Origin: Oscillospiraceae bacterium
GTDB taxonomy: Bacteria > Bacillota > Clostridia > Oscillospirales > Oscillospiraceae
Length of the DNA stretch: 36,812 bases
Assembly (NCBI GenBank): GCA_031262405.1
Contig: JAISHS010000013.1
Span: 1 to 36,812, forward strand
Direction: 5' to 3'
Part shown: positions 1 through 7,775 of the stretch, piece after piece
How the letters are laid out: each line of letters begins with the position of its first letter
Position numbering within the stretch: position 1 is the stretch's first letter
Notes under the pieces: model-generated
The model's database searches: none
The model's input: the letters and a program-made list of their open reading frames with translations, nothing else
Told to the model about the DNA's origin: nothing
Made by a program: the position numbers and the translations under genes

Positions 1-50
1 CGAAAAACGATATAAATTTATTTCGCGCTCCGGCGCGAAACTCTACGAGG
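1..50 (-). repeat. Copy A of a structured dispersed repeat (truncated by window edge)
   Basis: Read on the minus strand this matches the first 50 bases of the copies at 7341 and 36658. It starts CCTCGTAGAG, then has an 8-bp hairpin (21-28 with 33-40, loop TCCG), then an AT-rich stretch ending in a T run. The rest lies outside the window. It sits directly upstream of fliG, with the same end facing the gene as copy C has facing fliO. Confidence 0.8.
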
Positions 51-77
51 TTTTACTGACAGGTGGTGAGATAACTA

Positions 78-719
78 GTGGCAAGAGGCGGTCTTTCAGG
101 CAGAGAGAAAGCGGCGATCCTTCTCATAACTCTGGGGAGGGACTATTCAGCGGAATTATATAAGCACATGACTGAGGAAGAAATCAGCCAGATGACGATC
201 AGCATTTCCACGACGCGAAGAATTGCGCCGGAGCTTAAAGAGCAGATTGTCGACGAATTTTACGAGATATGCCTCGCGCAGAAGTTTATTACAGAGGGCG
301 GCATAGACACGATTGTCGGCATTGTCAACTCTCTCGACCGAGGCAGCGAGAGACGCCTGCTCGAGGAGCTGGAGCTGAAGGATCCGGAATTCACCGAGGA
401 GATTCGCCGCCACCTCTTCGTCTTCGAGGACATCGCAAAGCTCAACAATCAGGCCGTTCAGAGGATTCTGCGCGACGTGGACAACAACGATCTGGCGATT
501 GCACTCAAGCTCGCCACGGACGACGTCTCGAAGATTATCTTCTCGAACGTCTCCAAGCGTCTTGCCGACATGATAAAGGACGATATGGAGGTCATGGGAC
601 CTGTCCGCGTGAAGGACATAGAGGACGCACAGCAGAGGATTGTTGCGGTCATACGCAAGCTCGACGACGACCACGAGATTATTATCGCCCGCGGAGAGGG
701 GGACGACATGGTTGTTTAG
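78..719 (+). CDS. fliG: Flagellar motor switch protein FliG, lacking the middle domain
   Basis: FliG is the switch-complex protein that anchors to the MS ring (FliF), binds FliM and carries the torque-generating helix facing MotA. Residues 1-75 match the FliF-binding N-terminal domain (KAAILLITLG, EEEISQMT, FYEICLAQ). From residue 75 the protein reads straight into the C-terminal domain (IVNSLDRGSERRLLEELEL, FVFEDI, RDVDNNDLAIALK, MGPVRVKDIEDAQQRIV, IIIARG). Family members are about 335-340 residues; this one is 213. The missing 120-125 residues are the middle armadillo domain with the EHPQ motif, and no other frame nearby encodes it. The start is GTG at 78 with GGTGGTGAG at 62-70. The stop overlaps fliH. 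Identity is certain; whether the deletion is biological or an assembly error is open. Confidence 0.95.
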   Translation: MARGGLSGREKAAILLITLGRDYSAELYKHMTEEEISQMTISISTTRRIAPELKEQIVDEFYEICLAQKFITEGGIDTIVGIVNSLDRGSERRLLEELELKDPEFTEEIRRHLFVFEDIAKLNNQAVQRILRDVDNNDLAIALKLATDDVSKIIFSNVSKRLADMIKDDMEVMGPVRVKDIEDAQQRIVAVIRKLDDDHEIIIARGEGDDMVV

Positions 720-1440
720 AATCGATCGCAGCCTAGTTTCGCTTTCGGGCGACGGGGAAACGGCATCTGAGACCTCGGCGGGAAAACAACTAGGGGGCCC
801 GACGCCGGAGGAGTTAAGCGCGCAGGCACAGGCACTTCTCGAGGAGGCGGAAAACGAGGCAAAACGAATCGTGAGCGAGGCTCAGACTCAGGCGCAAATG
901 CTGATAAACGACGCCGAGACCGAGGCCGGACAAATTTTTGAGCAGGCCGAGCGTCAGGGACTAGCCGAGGGAAGCGCGAAGGCGAGTCTGATTCTCGAGA
1001 AGAAGCTAAACGACGACGACGAGCGGCTATTCGGCGCTCTGGCGGAGATTGAGAGTGAGAAGAAACGCATCATCGGTCAGCTGGAGACGCAGCTGGTAAC
1101 GCTTGCGCTGGACGTCGCTCGGAAGATTATCGAGGTTTCGATTGACAGTGACGAGGCGGCGTTTTCTTCTCTTATAAAGGGCGCTCTGCGTCAGGCGCGG
1201 GTGCGCGACGAAATTGTTATTCATCTTTCCGTCGGCGATTGCCGGCGCTATTTTCCTGAGGGCGTCGCGACCTTTGAGCTGGGCGGCGAGACAATTCGCG
1301 CGGCTGTCGTTTCCGAGTCGGAGCTTGAGGATGGAAGCCTTCTCATTGACACGCCGGAAGCCACGATTGACGCCGGGCTTGAGACTCAGCTTCGAGCGGT
1401 CAGACTTGCCTTTGAAAGTGTCGGCGGTGACGAAAATTGA
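712..1440 (+). CDS. fliH: Flagellar assembly protein FliH
   Basis: FliH is the cytoplasmic regulator and peripheral stalk of the FliI export ATPase. I chose TTG at 712 because GAGAGGGGG (694-702) lies upstream at good spacing and the start overlaps the fliG stop by 8 bp; this gives 242 residues, normal for the family. Residues about 35-100 form a long Ala/Glu-rich helical or coiled-coil stretch (EELSAQAQALLEEAENEAKR), typical of FliH and V-type stalk subunits. The C-terminal part (ALDVARKIIEVSI, then VIHLSVGDCRRYF, and IDAGLETQLRAVR) matches the FliI-binding domain. Its stop overlaps the fliI start by 3 bases, so translation is probably coupled. Confidence 0.9.
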   Translation: MFRIDRSLVSLSGDGETASETSAGKQLGGPTPEELSAQAQALLEEAENEAKRIVSEAQTQAQMLINDAETEAGQIFEQAERQGLAEGSAKASLILEKKLNDDDERLFGALAEIESEKKRIIGQLETQLVTLALDVARKIIEVSIDSDEAAFSSLIKGALRQARVRDEIVIHLSVGDCRRYFPEGVATFELGGETIRAAVVSESELEDGSLLIDTPEATIDAGLETQLRAVRLAFESVGGDEN

Positions 1441-2747
1441 ACACTGAGCTTTTTGAAAAATACCACGCGGTTTTGAATAAGACAGACACCCTGAGCTATT
1501 GCGGGCGGGTCACGAAGATAATCGGGCTGGCGATAGAGGCCAGCGGCCCGAAGTCGAAAATCGGCGAGGTCTGCCACATTTATCTGCTCGACGGGAAGGA
1601 CTATATCCGCTCTGAAATCGTCGGCTTCGCCGAGGGGCGGGTCATGCTCATGCCCTATGGCAGCCTTGACGGGGTGGGGCTGGGCAGCCTTGTCGTGTTT
1701 ACCGGCAAGTCGCTTGTCATACCGGTCGGGCGCGGCTTTATCGGGCGTGCGCTGGACGCTCTGGGAAACCCCATGGACGGCGGCGAGCCCGTGCAGCCGG
1801 AGACCTATTATCCCGTAAACGCCATGCCGCCGGACCCCTTAAAGCGCGAGAGAATTAAAGAGGTTCTGCCGCTGGGGATCAAGTCTATAGACTCGCTCAT
1901 TACGGTCGGGCGCGGGCAGCGTCTGGGCATTTTTGCGGGCTCCGGAATTGGCAAGAGTACGCTGCTCGGAATGATTTCGCGCAACGCCGTCGCCGACATA
2001 AACGTAATCGTGCTGGTCGGCGAACGCGGACGCGAGGTTCGGGATTTTATCGAGAAGGATTTAGGCCCCGAGGGCATGAAGAAGTCGATTCTCGTAATCG
2101 CCACGAGCGATCAACCCGCGCTGCTGCGCCTCAAGTGCGCTCTGGTGGGGACGGCTATGGCGGAGTATTTCCGCGACGAGGGCTATAAGGTTCTGCTGCT
2201 TATGGACTCGCTGACGCGCTTTGCCATGGCTCAGCGCGAGATCGGAATGTCCACGGGCGAGCCGCCGGTGTCGCGCGGGTATCCGCCTTCGGTCTATACG
2301 ATTCTCCCGAGGCTCTTGGAACGCTCGGGAAACAGCGACAAGGGCTCTATCACGGGGCTGTATACCGTCCTCGTAGAGGGCGACGATATGAACGAGCCGA
2401 TTGCGGACACGACGCGCGGAATTCTGGACGGACACATCATTCTCAGCCGCGCGCTTGCCAACAACAACCAGTATCCGCCGATTGACGTTTTGGCAAGCGT
2501 CAGCCGCGTCATGCCCGAGATTGTGACAAAGGAGCATTTCGCGGCGGCGGGCTTTGTGCGGAACATGATTGCCGTTTACGGTCAGGCGGAGGACCTCATA
2601 AATATAGGCGCTTACAAGTCGGGGGCAAATCCGGAGATTGACCGCGCGATTGCGCTGCACCCGAAGATTCTGGGCTTTTTGAAGCAGGCGGTCGGCGACG
2701 TGTTTTCCTATGACGAGATCGTTAATCTTCTTCAAGCGATTAAATAA
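1437..2747 (+). CDS. fliI: Flagellum-specific ATP synthase FliI
   Basis: FliI is the F1-beta-like ATPase of the flagellar type III export apparatus and acts as a hexamer at the base of the export gate. The 436-residue length is normal. Walker A is AGSGIGKST at residues 167-175, Walker B is KVLLLMDSLTRFA, and the conserved GYPPSVYTILPRLLERSG and GSITGLYTVLVEGDDMNEP segments are intact. The start is TTG at 1437, overlapping the fliH stop; fliJ follows after 2 bases. The gene order fliH-fliI-fliJ supports the call. Confidence 0.98.
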   Translation: MNTELFEKYHAVLNKTDTLSYCGRVTKIIGLAIEASGPKSKIGEVCHIYLLDGKDYIRSEIVGFAEGRVMLMPYGSLDGVGLGSLVVFTGKSLVIPVGRGFIGRALDALGNPMDGGEPVQPETYYPVNAMPPDPLKRERIKEVLPLGIKSIDSLITVGRGQRLGIFAGSGIGKSTLLGMISRNAVADINVIVLVGERGREVRDFIEKDLGPEGMKKSILVIATSDQPALLRLKCALVGTAMAEYFRDEGYKVLLLMDSLTRFAMAQREIGMSTGEPPVSRGYPPSVYTILPRLLERSGNSDKGSITGLYTVLVEGDDMNEPIADTTRGILDGHIILSRALANNNQYPPIDVLASVSRVMPEIVTKEHFAAAGFVRNMIAVYGQAEDLINIGAYKSGANPEIDRAIALHPKILGFLKQAVGDVFSYDEIVNLLQAIK

Positions 2748-2749
2748 CT

Positions 2750-3193
2750 ATGAAAAAATTTGTATTTACCCTTCAGGCGCTGCTCAATTATAAGCTGACC
2801 TTGGAACGGGTGCAAAAAGCGGATTTATCCGTCGCCGAGGCGGCGCTGCGCGCGCTGCTCGAGGAGGACAGGCGGCTGGACGAGGCCTTTGAGGAGAGCA
2901 CCCGCTCGCTTGAAAAGGCTCTCGAGAGCGGCTATGCGGTCATCGAGAGGCTCCGTGAGCACGACGCCTATTTTATCTATATCCGCGAGGAGAAGGAGCG
3001 GCTGAGCGTTGAGATTGAAAAGGCCGAGGCCGAGCGCGATAGACTCCGCGAGATTTTGGTTCGCACAATGAAAGAGATTAAGACCTATAACAAGCTCAGG
3101 CGAGAGCAGTATGAGCGCTATCTGAAGGAGGTCGCGGCGGAGGAGGAGAAGGCCATCTCCGATCTGGTTTCCTTCAGAGCCGGTTCTAACTGA
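2750..3193 (+). CDS. fliJ: Flagellar export chaperone FliJ
   Basis: FliJ is the small coiled-coil stalk protein that fits into the FliI hexamer and contacts FlhA, also escorting export substrates. The 147-residue product begins MKKFVFTLQALLNYKL, the usual FliJ start. The rest is charged heptad-rich helix (EEDRRLDEAFEES, REEKERLSVEIEKAEAERDR), as expected for an antiparallel coiled coil. It starts 2 bases after the fliI stop at ATG 2750. Sequence is poorly conserved in this family, so the call rests on the N-terminus, helix pattern, length and position. Confidence 0.92.
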   Translation: MKKFVFTLQALLNYKLTLERVQKADLSVAEAALRALLEEDRRLDEAFEESTRSLEKALESGYAVIERLREHDAYFIYIREEKERLSVEIEKAEAERDRLREILVRTMKEIKTYNKLRREQYERYLKEVAAEEEKAISDLVSFRAGSN

Positions 3194-3252
3194 CGCGTAG
3201 TACGCACCTTCCGGCGGTTTTTCCGCCATATGTCGATTAATGGGAGAAACAA

Positions 3253-3936
3253 ATGGCAATAGACGACATTGAAGAAGGCGGGCAGCCGACGCCGCCGCAA
3301 AAGACAGCGAAGCCTCAGAAGCCCGCGAAGCCGGCAAAGCCGACGCCCAAGCCGGCAGATAAAAAAGCCCCCGCCAAGAAGCCGGAGAAGAAAAAACACG
3401 GTTTCCCCGTGGGGTTTACGCTGTTTGTTTTGGCTTTGGCGATTATCGGCGCGGGCGTTTTTGCCGTGGTCAAGAATATCGGCGGAATGCGCGACAAGGC
3501 GATAGAGCTTATTACCTCGCTCGATTCGCACTATGTTGAGGTTGCCGAGCGCGAGGCGGCTCTCGCGGGAAAAGAAACGGAGCTGAGCACGCGAGAGTCG
3601 GCGATTGAATCCAAGGAGGAGCGTCTGACGCTTTTGGAGCGCGATCTCAATGCGCGGGAGGAGAGCATCGAGACTCAGGAAAATCAAAAGCCGATTTATC
3701 GCCGTCCGCTGGACGAGCAGTCCCTGGCGGATATTCAGGCGCTTGCGGACACCTATGCCGCGATGGACCCCGTCGACGCCGCGTCGATTCTGACGAGGCT
3801 CTACACGACGGAGGATATGGCGGGGATAATATATTACATGGATTCTGATGCGGCGGCGGCCGTGCTCACGGAGATGCGGGTGGATATCGCCGCGGCGATA
3901 ACGCAGCTGCTGCTGTATGAGGCAGATGATGGATAA
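3253..3936 (+). CDS. ylxF: YlxF-like membrane protein with MgtE N-terminal-like domain
   Basis: This has the position and architecture of Bacillus YlxF, between fliJ and fliK. Residues 1-50 are a Lys/Pro/Ala-rich cytoplasmic tail. Residues 54-76 are one transmembrane helix (VGFTLFVLALAIIGAGVFAV). Residues 95-145 are a charged coiled coil. The C-terminus (ADTYAAMDPVDAASILTRLY, MDSDAAAAVLTEM) resembles the helical N-terminal domain of MgtE, found in several flagellar accessory proteins. The start is ATG 3253 after GGGAGAAACAA. The exact role is unsettled in the family; a link to export or the motor is inferred from context. Confidence 0.8.
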   Translation: MAIDDIEEGGQPTPPQKTAKPQKPAKPAKPTPKPADKKAPAKKPEKKKHGFPVGFTLFVLALAIIGAGVFAVVKNIGGMRDKAIELITSLDSHYVEVAEREAALAGKETELSTRESAIESKEERLTLLERDLNAREESIETQENQKPIYRRPLDEQSLADIQALADTYAAMDPVDAASILTRLYTTEDMAGIIYYMDSDAAAAVLTEMRVDIAAAITQLLLYEADDG

Positions 3937-3964
3937 TAGATAATAGATAATAGATAATAGATAG
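3934..3964 (+). repeat. Short tandem repeat (TAATAGA x4) at the ylxF stop
   Basis: Four perfect 7-bp TAATAGA units followed by TAG. The ylxF stop codon is the first TAA, so the array supplies several more stop codons downstream. It abuts the terminator that follows. Confidence 0.9.
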
Positions 3965-4001
3965 GCGGAGAGGGACGAAAGTCTCGCTCCGCCACTTTTT
4001 T
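3964..4001 (+). terminator. Rho-independent terminator between ylxF and fliK
   Basis: Stem GGCGGAG (3964-3970) pairs with CTCCGCC (3987-3993). The inner part can form GAC-GAAA-GTC. A six-T run follows at 3996-4001. It splits the flagellar plus-strand cluster into at least two transcription units or attenuates between them. Confidence 0.8.
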
Positions 4002-4007
4002 GCGTTT

Positions 4008-4016
4008 TGCTATAAA
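4008..4016 (+). promoter_or_regulatory. Candidate extended -10 promoter for fliK and downstream genes
   Basis: TGCTATAAA (TG at 4008-4009, TATAAA at 4011-4016) follows directly after the terminator. No good -35 box is seen, as can be the case for extended -10 promoters. It would start transcription near 4022, just ahead of the structured leader. This is inferred from motif and position only. Confidence 0.35.
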
Positions 4017-4044
4017 GTTTTGGGTTAAAACAATCGAAAAAGTA

Positions 4045-4207
4045 AGGGAAGCTCAGAAGGAATCACGTGGATGCGGCAGCGAGAGGTTTTTTCGTCAGAT
4101 GAAGAAAAAAACGTAGGGAATACTGGATGTATTCCCGAGGCTTTTTGCAAAATATGGCGGAAAAAGATCCGCTTCCGCGCCATAGTCGATTTCTTCGGAG
4201 GTTCCCT
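4045..4207 (+). promoter_or_regulatory. Structured leader or repeat element upstream of fliK
   Basis: A closing helix AGGGAA (4045-4050) with TTCCCT (4202-4207) encloses three hairpins: GTTTTTTC (4086-4093) with 4104-4112; GGGAATAC (4116-4123) with GTATTCCC (4129-4136); and TATGGCGGAA (4153-4162) with 4173-4184, with a 2-nt bulge. The fliK Shine-Dalgarno starts 6 bases after the closing helix. I do not recognise a known riboswitch class. It could be a cis-regulatory RNA or a copy of a genomic repeat. Confidence 0.5.
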
Positions 4208-4230
4208 AAGTGAAAGGAGGTGAAAAATTA

Positions 4231-5499
4231 GTGACAGCAGTACAGGCAATTTCCAATATCCAAATTGCGGCAAACACAAGTAAGCCGCAGGCAGCGGAGG
4301 GCGGACAGAGAGGGCAGGATCCGTTTTCCATTTTCATGAAAATCGCGGGGATTGAGCCCAAGGCGCAGGCGGCGCCGGAGAGCGAGGAAGCCTCTTCGGA
4401 GGAGGACCCGAACGCTCTGGCCGCAGCGGCGCTTTTAGCGCTTATGAACCCCGCACAGACGACGGTTGAGGCTCCCGCCGAGACCGACGAGGCGCAGATC
4501 GCGCCGATTCAGACGACAGCGCAGGCCTTAACGGGCGAGGTCGCTTCTATTCTCGAAAGCAATAAGGAAATTAACCCGACTGAGGCGGAGAGTATTCTCG
4601 AAGGCTTGCAGGAGGGTTCGGCACGGACGCCGCAGGGGACAACAGATGAGCTTGATTTAGCACTAAAAACCGAGAGCGCGCCAGCGGCGGAGCTTTTGGC
4701 AAGCGTGACAGAGAGCGATTCGCGCCCTTTGGAGAATGGCAGTGACAAAGAGTCTTTGGTTAAGCCCGCGCAAGTCAGCGACGCGCTGACGCCGGTGGTT
4801 CGGGAGACAGAAACCGGGGCGCAGCCCGACTTTTCGCAAAGTAACGAGGAGAGCACCGGAGGATTTGCGAAGCTCACGGGTGAGCTTGCGGGAGCTTCCG
4901 GCGAGACGGAGGAGAAATCCGGGGGGCTTGAGGAGGCGTCTGGGGATGTTCCAGAGCTTCCGACAATGAACGAGGTCTTCGACATCTCGGCGCAGAGGCT
5001 CACCTCGAGCACCAGACTTGAAGCACCCGAGCGAAGCGCCCCGATGCCGGAGGCAACTGTGGAGAGTCTCTTTGAGACGATGATCGAGAGCTTCCAGACT
5101 ATGACGGAGCAGGACGGTCAGAAGGCGACGATTCAGCTCAAGCCCGATGCGCTGGGTAGAATCTCGCTGGAGCTCTCCAGCACCGACGGCGGAATGCACG
5201 TCAAGATCAGCGCGGACAATGCCGAGGTAAAGGGCATGATTGCCGGGCAGATAGCCTCTCTCGTCGAGACGCTTTCCGACAAGGGCAGCAAGGTCGTAAA
5301 CGTCGAGGTGGTCTACACGGGAGTTCCGGGCGAGAGCCTTGCCGATTCGGGAAGCCGCGGCGGCTTTAACCGTCAGCCGGAGGGCAGACGCCAGAGCACG
5401 GCTACGATAGCGGGGGAATTTGAGACCTATTCCACGCTCTTCTACGGCGATTTGGGACTCGCGGCTCTGGAGACCAGTCAGGTTGAATACAGCGCATAA
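4231..5499 (+). CDS. fliK: Flagellar hook-length control protein FliK
   Basis: FliK is the secreted molecular ruler that measures hook length and switches export specificity through FlhB. The start is GTG 4231, set by a strong AAAGGAGGTG at 4213-4222; the GTG at 4210 lies upstream of that site. The product is 422 residues. Residues 1-280 are low-complexity and rich in Ala, Glu and Ser, as in ruler domains. The C-terminal Flg_hook domain, roughly residues 290-375, is clear (ATIQLKPDALGRISLELS, VKISADNAEVKGMI, LSDKGSKVVNVEV). Gene order (ylxF-fliK-flgD) matches Bacillus. Confidence 0.93.
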   Translation: MTAVQAISNIQIAANTSKPQAAEGGQRGQDPFSIFMKIAGIEPKAQAAPESEEASSEEDPNALAAAALLALMNPAQTTVEAPAETDEAQIAPIQTTAQALTGEVASILESNKEINPTEAESILEGLQEGSARTPQGTTDELDLALKTESAPAAELLASVTESDSRPLENGSDKESLVKPAQVSDALTPVVRETETGAQPDFSQSNEESTGGFAKLTGELAGASGETEEKSGGLEEASGDVPELPTMNEVFDISAQRLTSSTRLEAPERSAPMPEATVESLFETMIESFQTMTEQDGQKATIQLKPDALGRISLELSSTDGGMHVKISADNAEVKGMIAGQIASLVETLSDKGSKVVNVEVVYTGVPGESLADSGSRGGFNRQPEGRRQSTATIAGEFETYSTLFYGDLGLAALETSQVEYSA

Positions 5500-5540
5500 G
5501 AAGAATTTTTGGCAGGCGACAGAGGCGGTAGCCGTGGGGG

Positions 5541-5609
5541 ATTCCGGATCAAGTCCGGAATGACGGTAAAAACCGCCCTCGATGACGGTAAAAACCGCCC
5601 GCGATGACG
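5541..5609 (+). repeat. Palindrome plus 22-bp tandem repeat in the fliK-flgD gap
   Basis: ATTCCGGA (5541-5548) pairs with TCCGGAAT (5554-5561) around TCAAG. Two 22-bp units follow (5560-5581, 5582-5603) that share ATGACGGTAAAAACCGCCC, then a 6-base partial third unit. The palindrome is of the same family as the two inside the element at 16652-16835. The rest of 5500-5657 shows nothing recognisable. Confidence 0.8.
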
Positions 5610-5657
5610 CAATGATTTCTACTGGAAATTAGTATTAGGCGCAAAAAGGAGAAACAA

Positions 5658-6338
5658 ATGGCAGATGTAAATAATGTCACAGGGACCGGCGTGCCCTCGT
5701 ATGAGGAATATAAGAAGAGCCAGAGAGTGGTCGACAACAACCTTGGTAAGGAGAGCTTTTTGCAGCTTTTAGCGGCGCAGCTTCAATATCAAAACCCGCT
5801 GGAGCCGGCAAAGGACACGGAATTTATAGCTCAGTTGGCGCAGTTTTCGTCGCTGGAGCAGATTTCGAATCTGAACGCCACGATGAACCTGTTTCAGAGC
5901 TATTCCCTTGCCGGTAAGAAGGTTGCAGCAACGGTAACGCTGGACGGCGGGATAAAGGGGACGGCCATCGGGACGGTGCAGAGCGTATTTAACAACAAAG
6001 GTACGCCCTATGCGGTGCTCGGGGACATAACCTTCATCGACGAGGATGGCGTGACGGGCGCGCTGGAGGGTAACCTTGAGGTTGCGACGTCGAGCATCGA
6101 CCAGGTGTTTGACGCGGGGCTCTTTGAGACGTCGGGCGGCTCGGACAACACGATTATGGACGCAGTCTCGCTGATCGGAAAGATTATCGAGGCGACAGTC
6201 GCGGGCGAGGACGGCGAGCCCCTTGAGGTTAGCGGCAGAGTTTCCCGCGTTGAGCTTAACGATACCGGCAGGGTTGTTGCGGTTTTGTCCGACGGACAGC
6301 AGATAAATCTCGACAACATAACGCTAATCGGAGAGTAA
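5658..6338 (+). CDS. flgD: Flagellar hook assembly (capping) protein FlgD
   Basis: FlgD forms the scaffold cap on which hook subunits polymerise. The 226-residue product has the family signature at residues 29-73: [20 protein letters not shown], then [16 protein letters not shown]. The C-terminal half is a beta-rich domain ([18 protein letters not shown]; a second beta segment near residues 180-225). The start is ATG 5658 after AAAAGGAGAAACAA. It is followed by a 132-base gap and flgE, as expected. Confidence 0.96.
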   Translation: MADVNNVTGTGVPSYEEYKKSQRVVDNNLGKESFLQLLAAQLQYQNPLEPAKDTEFIAQLAQFSSLEQISNLNATMNLFQSYSLAGKKVAATVTLDGGIKGTAIGTVQSVFNNKGTPYAVLGDITFIDEDGVTGALEGNLEVATSSIDQVFDAGLFETSGGSDNTIMDAVSLIGKIIEATVAGEDGEPLEVSGRVSRVELNDTGRVVAVLSDGQQINLDNITLIGE

Positions 6339-6470
6339 GAGGACACGGGAACAGTTATTTAATGGCAAATTTCAGGCGAGACGGCTATAGAATTTGTAAA
6401 GATTAGATTTATCGGCTGAAATATAGTTGATTTTTAGCGAAAATGAGTTATAATTGGAGGGACATCTCTT

Positions 6471-7340
6471 ATGATGAGATCACTTTATTCCGGCGTGTCG
6501 GGACTTAAGCTTCACCAGACGCGCATGGATGTTATCGCAAATAACATTTCTAACGTAAACACAGTCGGCTTTAAGTCCAGCCGCGTGATTTTTTCGGATA
6601 TCTACAGTCAGACGGTTCAGTCCGCGTCGGCGGCCTCGGAAGGGCGCGGCGGCACGAACCCCAAGCAAATCGGTCTCGGCGCTCAGCTCGCGGCGATAGA
6701 CACCATACATAACAGCGCGGCCACACAGAGAACCGATAACCCCACCGATCTTGCCATCGAGGGCGACGGATATTTTATAGTTAAACAGGGCACCGAAACA
6801 TTTTACACGCGCGCGGGCAACCTCTATCTGGACGACGACGGAAATCTCGTCACGTCGGGCGGCGACTTTGTGATGGGCGTCGTGGGAACGAAGGGTGCAA
6901 ACGCGGAAGATCAGACCGACGGCTGGGTTGATGTGGAAGAACCCGATGACGGGGAGATTACTACTCTTAGCCAAATTAATCTTAAGGACTTTGTCGGAAT
7001 TTCGATTGACAGCGCGGGCGTGGTGCGCGGCATAGGCACGGATGGCGAGACTTACGACGTGGCGTATATCGGGCTTGCGATGTTCACGAACCCCAGCGGT
7101 CTCGAGAAGATCGGCGACACGCTCTTTGCGGCGACGCCGAACTCGGGAGCGGCCAACTACACAATCGCAGGTTTTAACGGCGCGGGCGATATCAACCCCG
7201 GCGGACTCGAGATGTCGAACGTTGACCTCGCCTCCGAATTCACGGACATGATCATCACACAGCGCGGCTTTCAGGCGAACTCCAGGATTATCACAACCTC
7301 CGACTCACTGCTCGAGGAGCTTGTGAACCTGAAGCGGTAA
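6471..7340 (+). CDS. flgE: Flagellar hook protein FlgE (short Firmicute form)
   Basis: This is a flagellar axial protein, called the hook subunit from its position after flgD. The N-terminal rod/hook signature is present (MMRSLYSGVSGLKLHQTRMD, then ANNISNVNTVGFKSSRV), as is the C-terminal one (GGLEMSNVDLASEFTDMIIT, QRGFQANSRIITTSDSLLEE). At 289 residues it is close to the short Bacillus FlgE (once named FlgG), so an FlgG rod role is the main alternative. GGAGGG at 6456-6461 supports ATG 6471. The stop codon directly abuts a copy of the structured repeat. The 6339-6470 gap holds nothing else I can support. Confidence 0.92.
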   Translation: MMRSLYSGVSGLKLHQTRMDVIANNISNVNTVGFKSSRVIFSDIYSQTVQSASAASEGRGGTNPKQIGLGAQLAAIDTIHNSAATQRTDNPTDLAIEGDGYFIVKQGTETFYTRAGNLYLDDDGNLVTSGGDFVMGVVGTKGANAEDQTDGWVDVEEPDDGEITTLSQINLKDFVGISIDSAGVVRGIGTDGETYDVAYIGLAMFTNPSGLEKIGDTLFAATPNSGAANYTIAGFNGAGDINPGGLEMSNVDLASEFTDMIITQRGFQANSRIITTSDSLLEELVNLKR

Positions 7341-7497
7341 CCTCGTAGAGTTTCGCCCGTAGGGCGAAATAGATTTAAATCGTTTTTTTCAGCGGCGTGT
7401 ACGGTGGAAAAAACTCTTATCAGGCCGCGAGTCGCCGCGTAGCGGCACGTGGCGGACTGCAAAAATTGGTGAGAAAGACCTTTGGTCTTTCTCACCA
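7341..7497 (+). repeat. Copy B of the structured dispersed repeat (full length)
   Basis: This runs from CCTCGTAGAG directly after the flgE stop to the end of a 14-bp hairpin. Hairpins: 7351-7358 with 7362-7369; GTTTTTT (7382-7388) with AAAAAAC (7408-7414); GCCGC (7434-7438) with GCGGC (7442-7446); and 7467-7480 with 7484-7497, loop TTT. Compared with copies A and C, stem 1 has a C:G to G:C swap and stem 4 has largely different sequence but still pairs. It lies between flgE and flbD. Confidence 0.85.
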
Positions 7498-7517
7498 CGA
7501 GAAGGTGGGGGCTACGT

Positions 7518-7775
7518 ATGATTTTAGTGACGCGTATTAACAAGGTAGAGCAGTTCTATGTGAATGAAAACGAGATAGAGTTTATGGAGGAGACTCCGGA
7601 CACCGTTATTTCCATGGTCTCGGGCAAGAAGCTGATGGTCATGGAGCGGGCGGAGCTTATTTGCCAGCGTATCCGCGAGGAGAAGGCGAAGGTCTATTTG
7701 GAGAAGCTGAACTATCGCCCCTATGTGGCGCCGGAGCCGGAATGGGAGCCGGATCAAGACAGCTACGAGTACTAA
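7518..7775 (+). CDS. flbD: FlbD/SwrD family flagellar protein
   Basis: A small protein (85 residues) of the FlbD family, equal to Bacillus SwrD (YlzI), which raises flagellar power, probably by acting on the stator. The N-terminal core MILVTRINKVEQFYVNENEI, with EETPDTVISMVSGKKLMV, is the family signature. The C-terminal tail is acidic and Pro-rich (APEPEWEPDQD). I set the start at ATG 7518, preceded by AAGGTGGGGG. Its place between flgE and motA/motB/fliL fits. Confidence 0.9.
   Translation: MILVTRINKVEQFYVNENEIEFMEETPDTVISMVSGKKLMVMERAELICQRIREEKAKVYLEKLNYRPYVAPEPEWEPDQDSYEY

Noticed and set aside
78-719. FliG as a frameshifted or split gene
   Set aside because: The frame is continuous with both domains in phase, and no EHPQ-type sequence appears in the other frames or nearby, so this is an internal deletion rather than a frameshift.
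3213-3227. GGCGG-TTTTT-CCGCC hairpin before ylxF as a terminator
   Set aside because: Stem is only 5 bp and no T run follows; ylxF is closely spaced and likely co-transcribed with fliJ.
4025-4279. Minus-strand 84-codon ORF across the fliK leader
   Set aside because: It overlaps the hairpins and the start of fliK on the other strand and has no ribosome site; it reads as a by-product of the structured element.
5560-5609. CRISPR-like short direct repeats
   Set aside because: Only two 22-bp units and a fragment, directly adjoining with no spacers and no cas genes.
6427-6454. TTGATT-16-TATAAT as a housekeeping promoter for flgE
   Set aside because: Transcription would begin about 10 bases before the ATG and remove the GGAGGG ribosome site at 6456-6461; more likely chance in an AT-rich gap.
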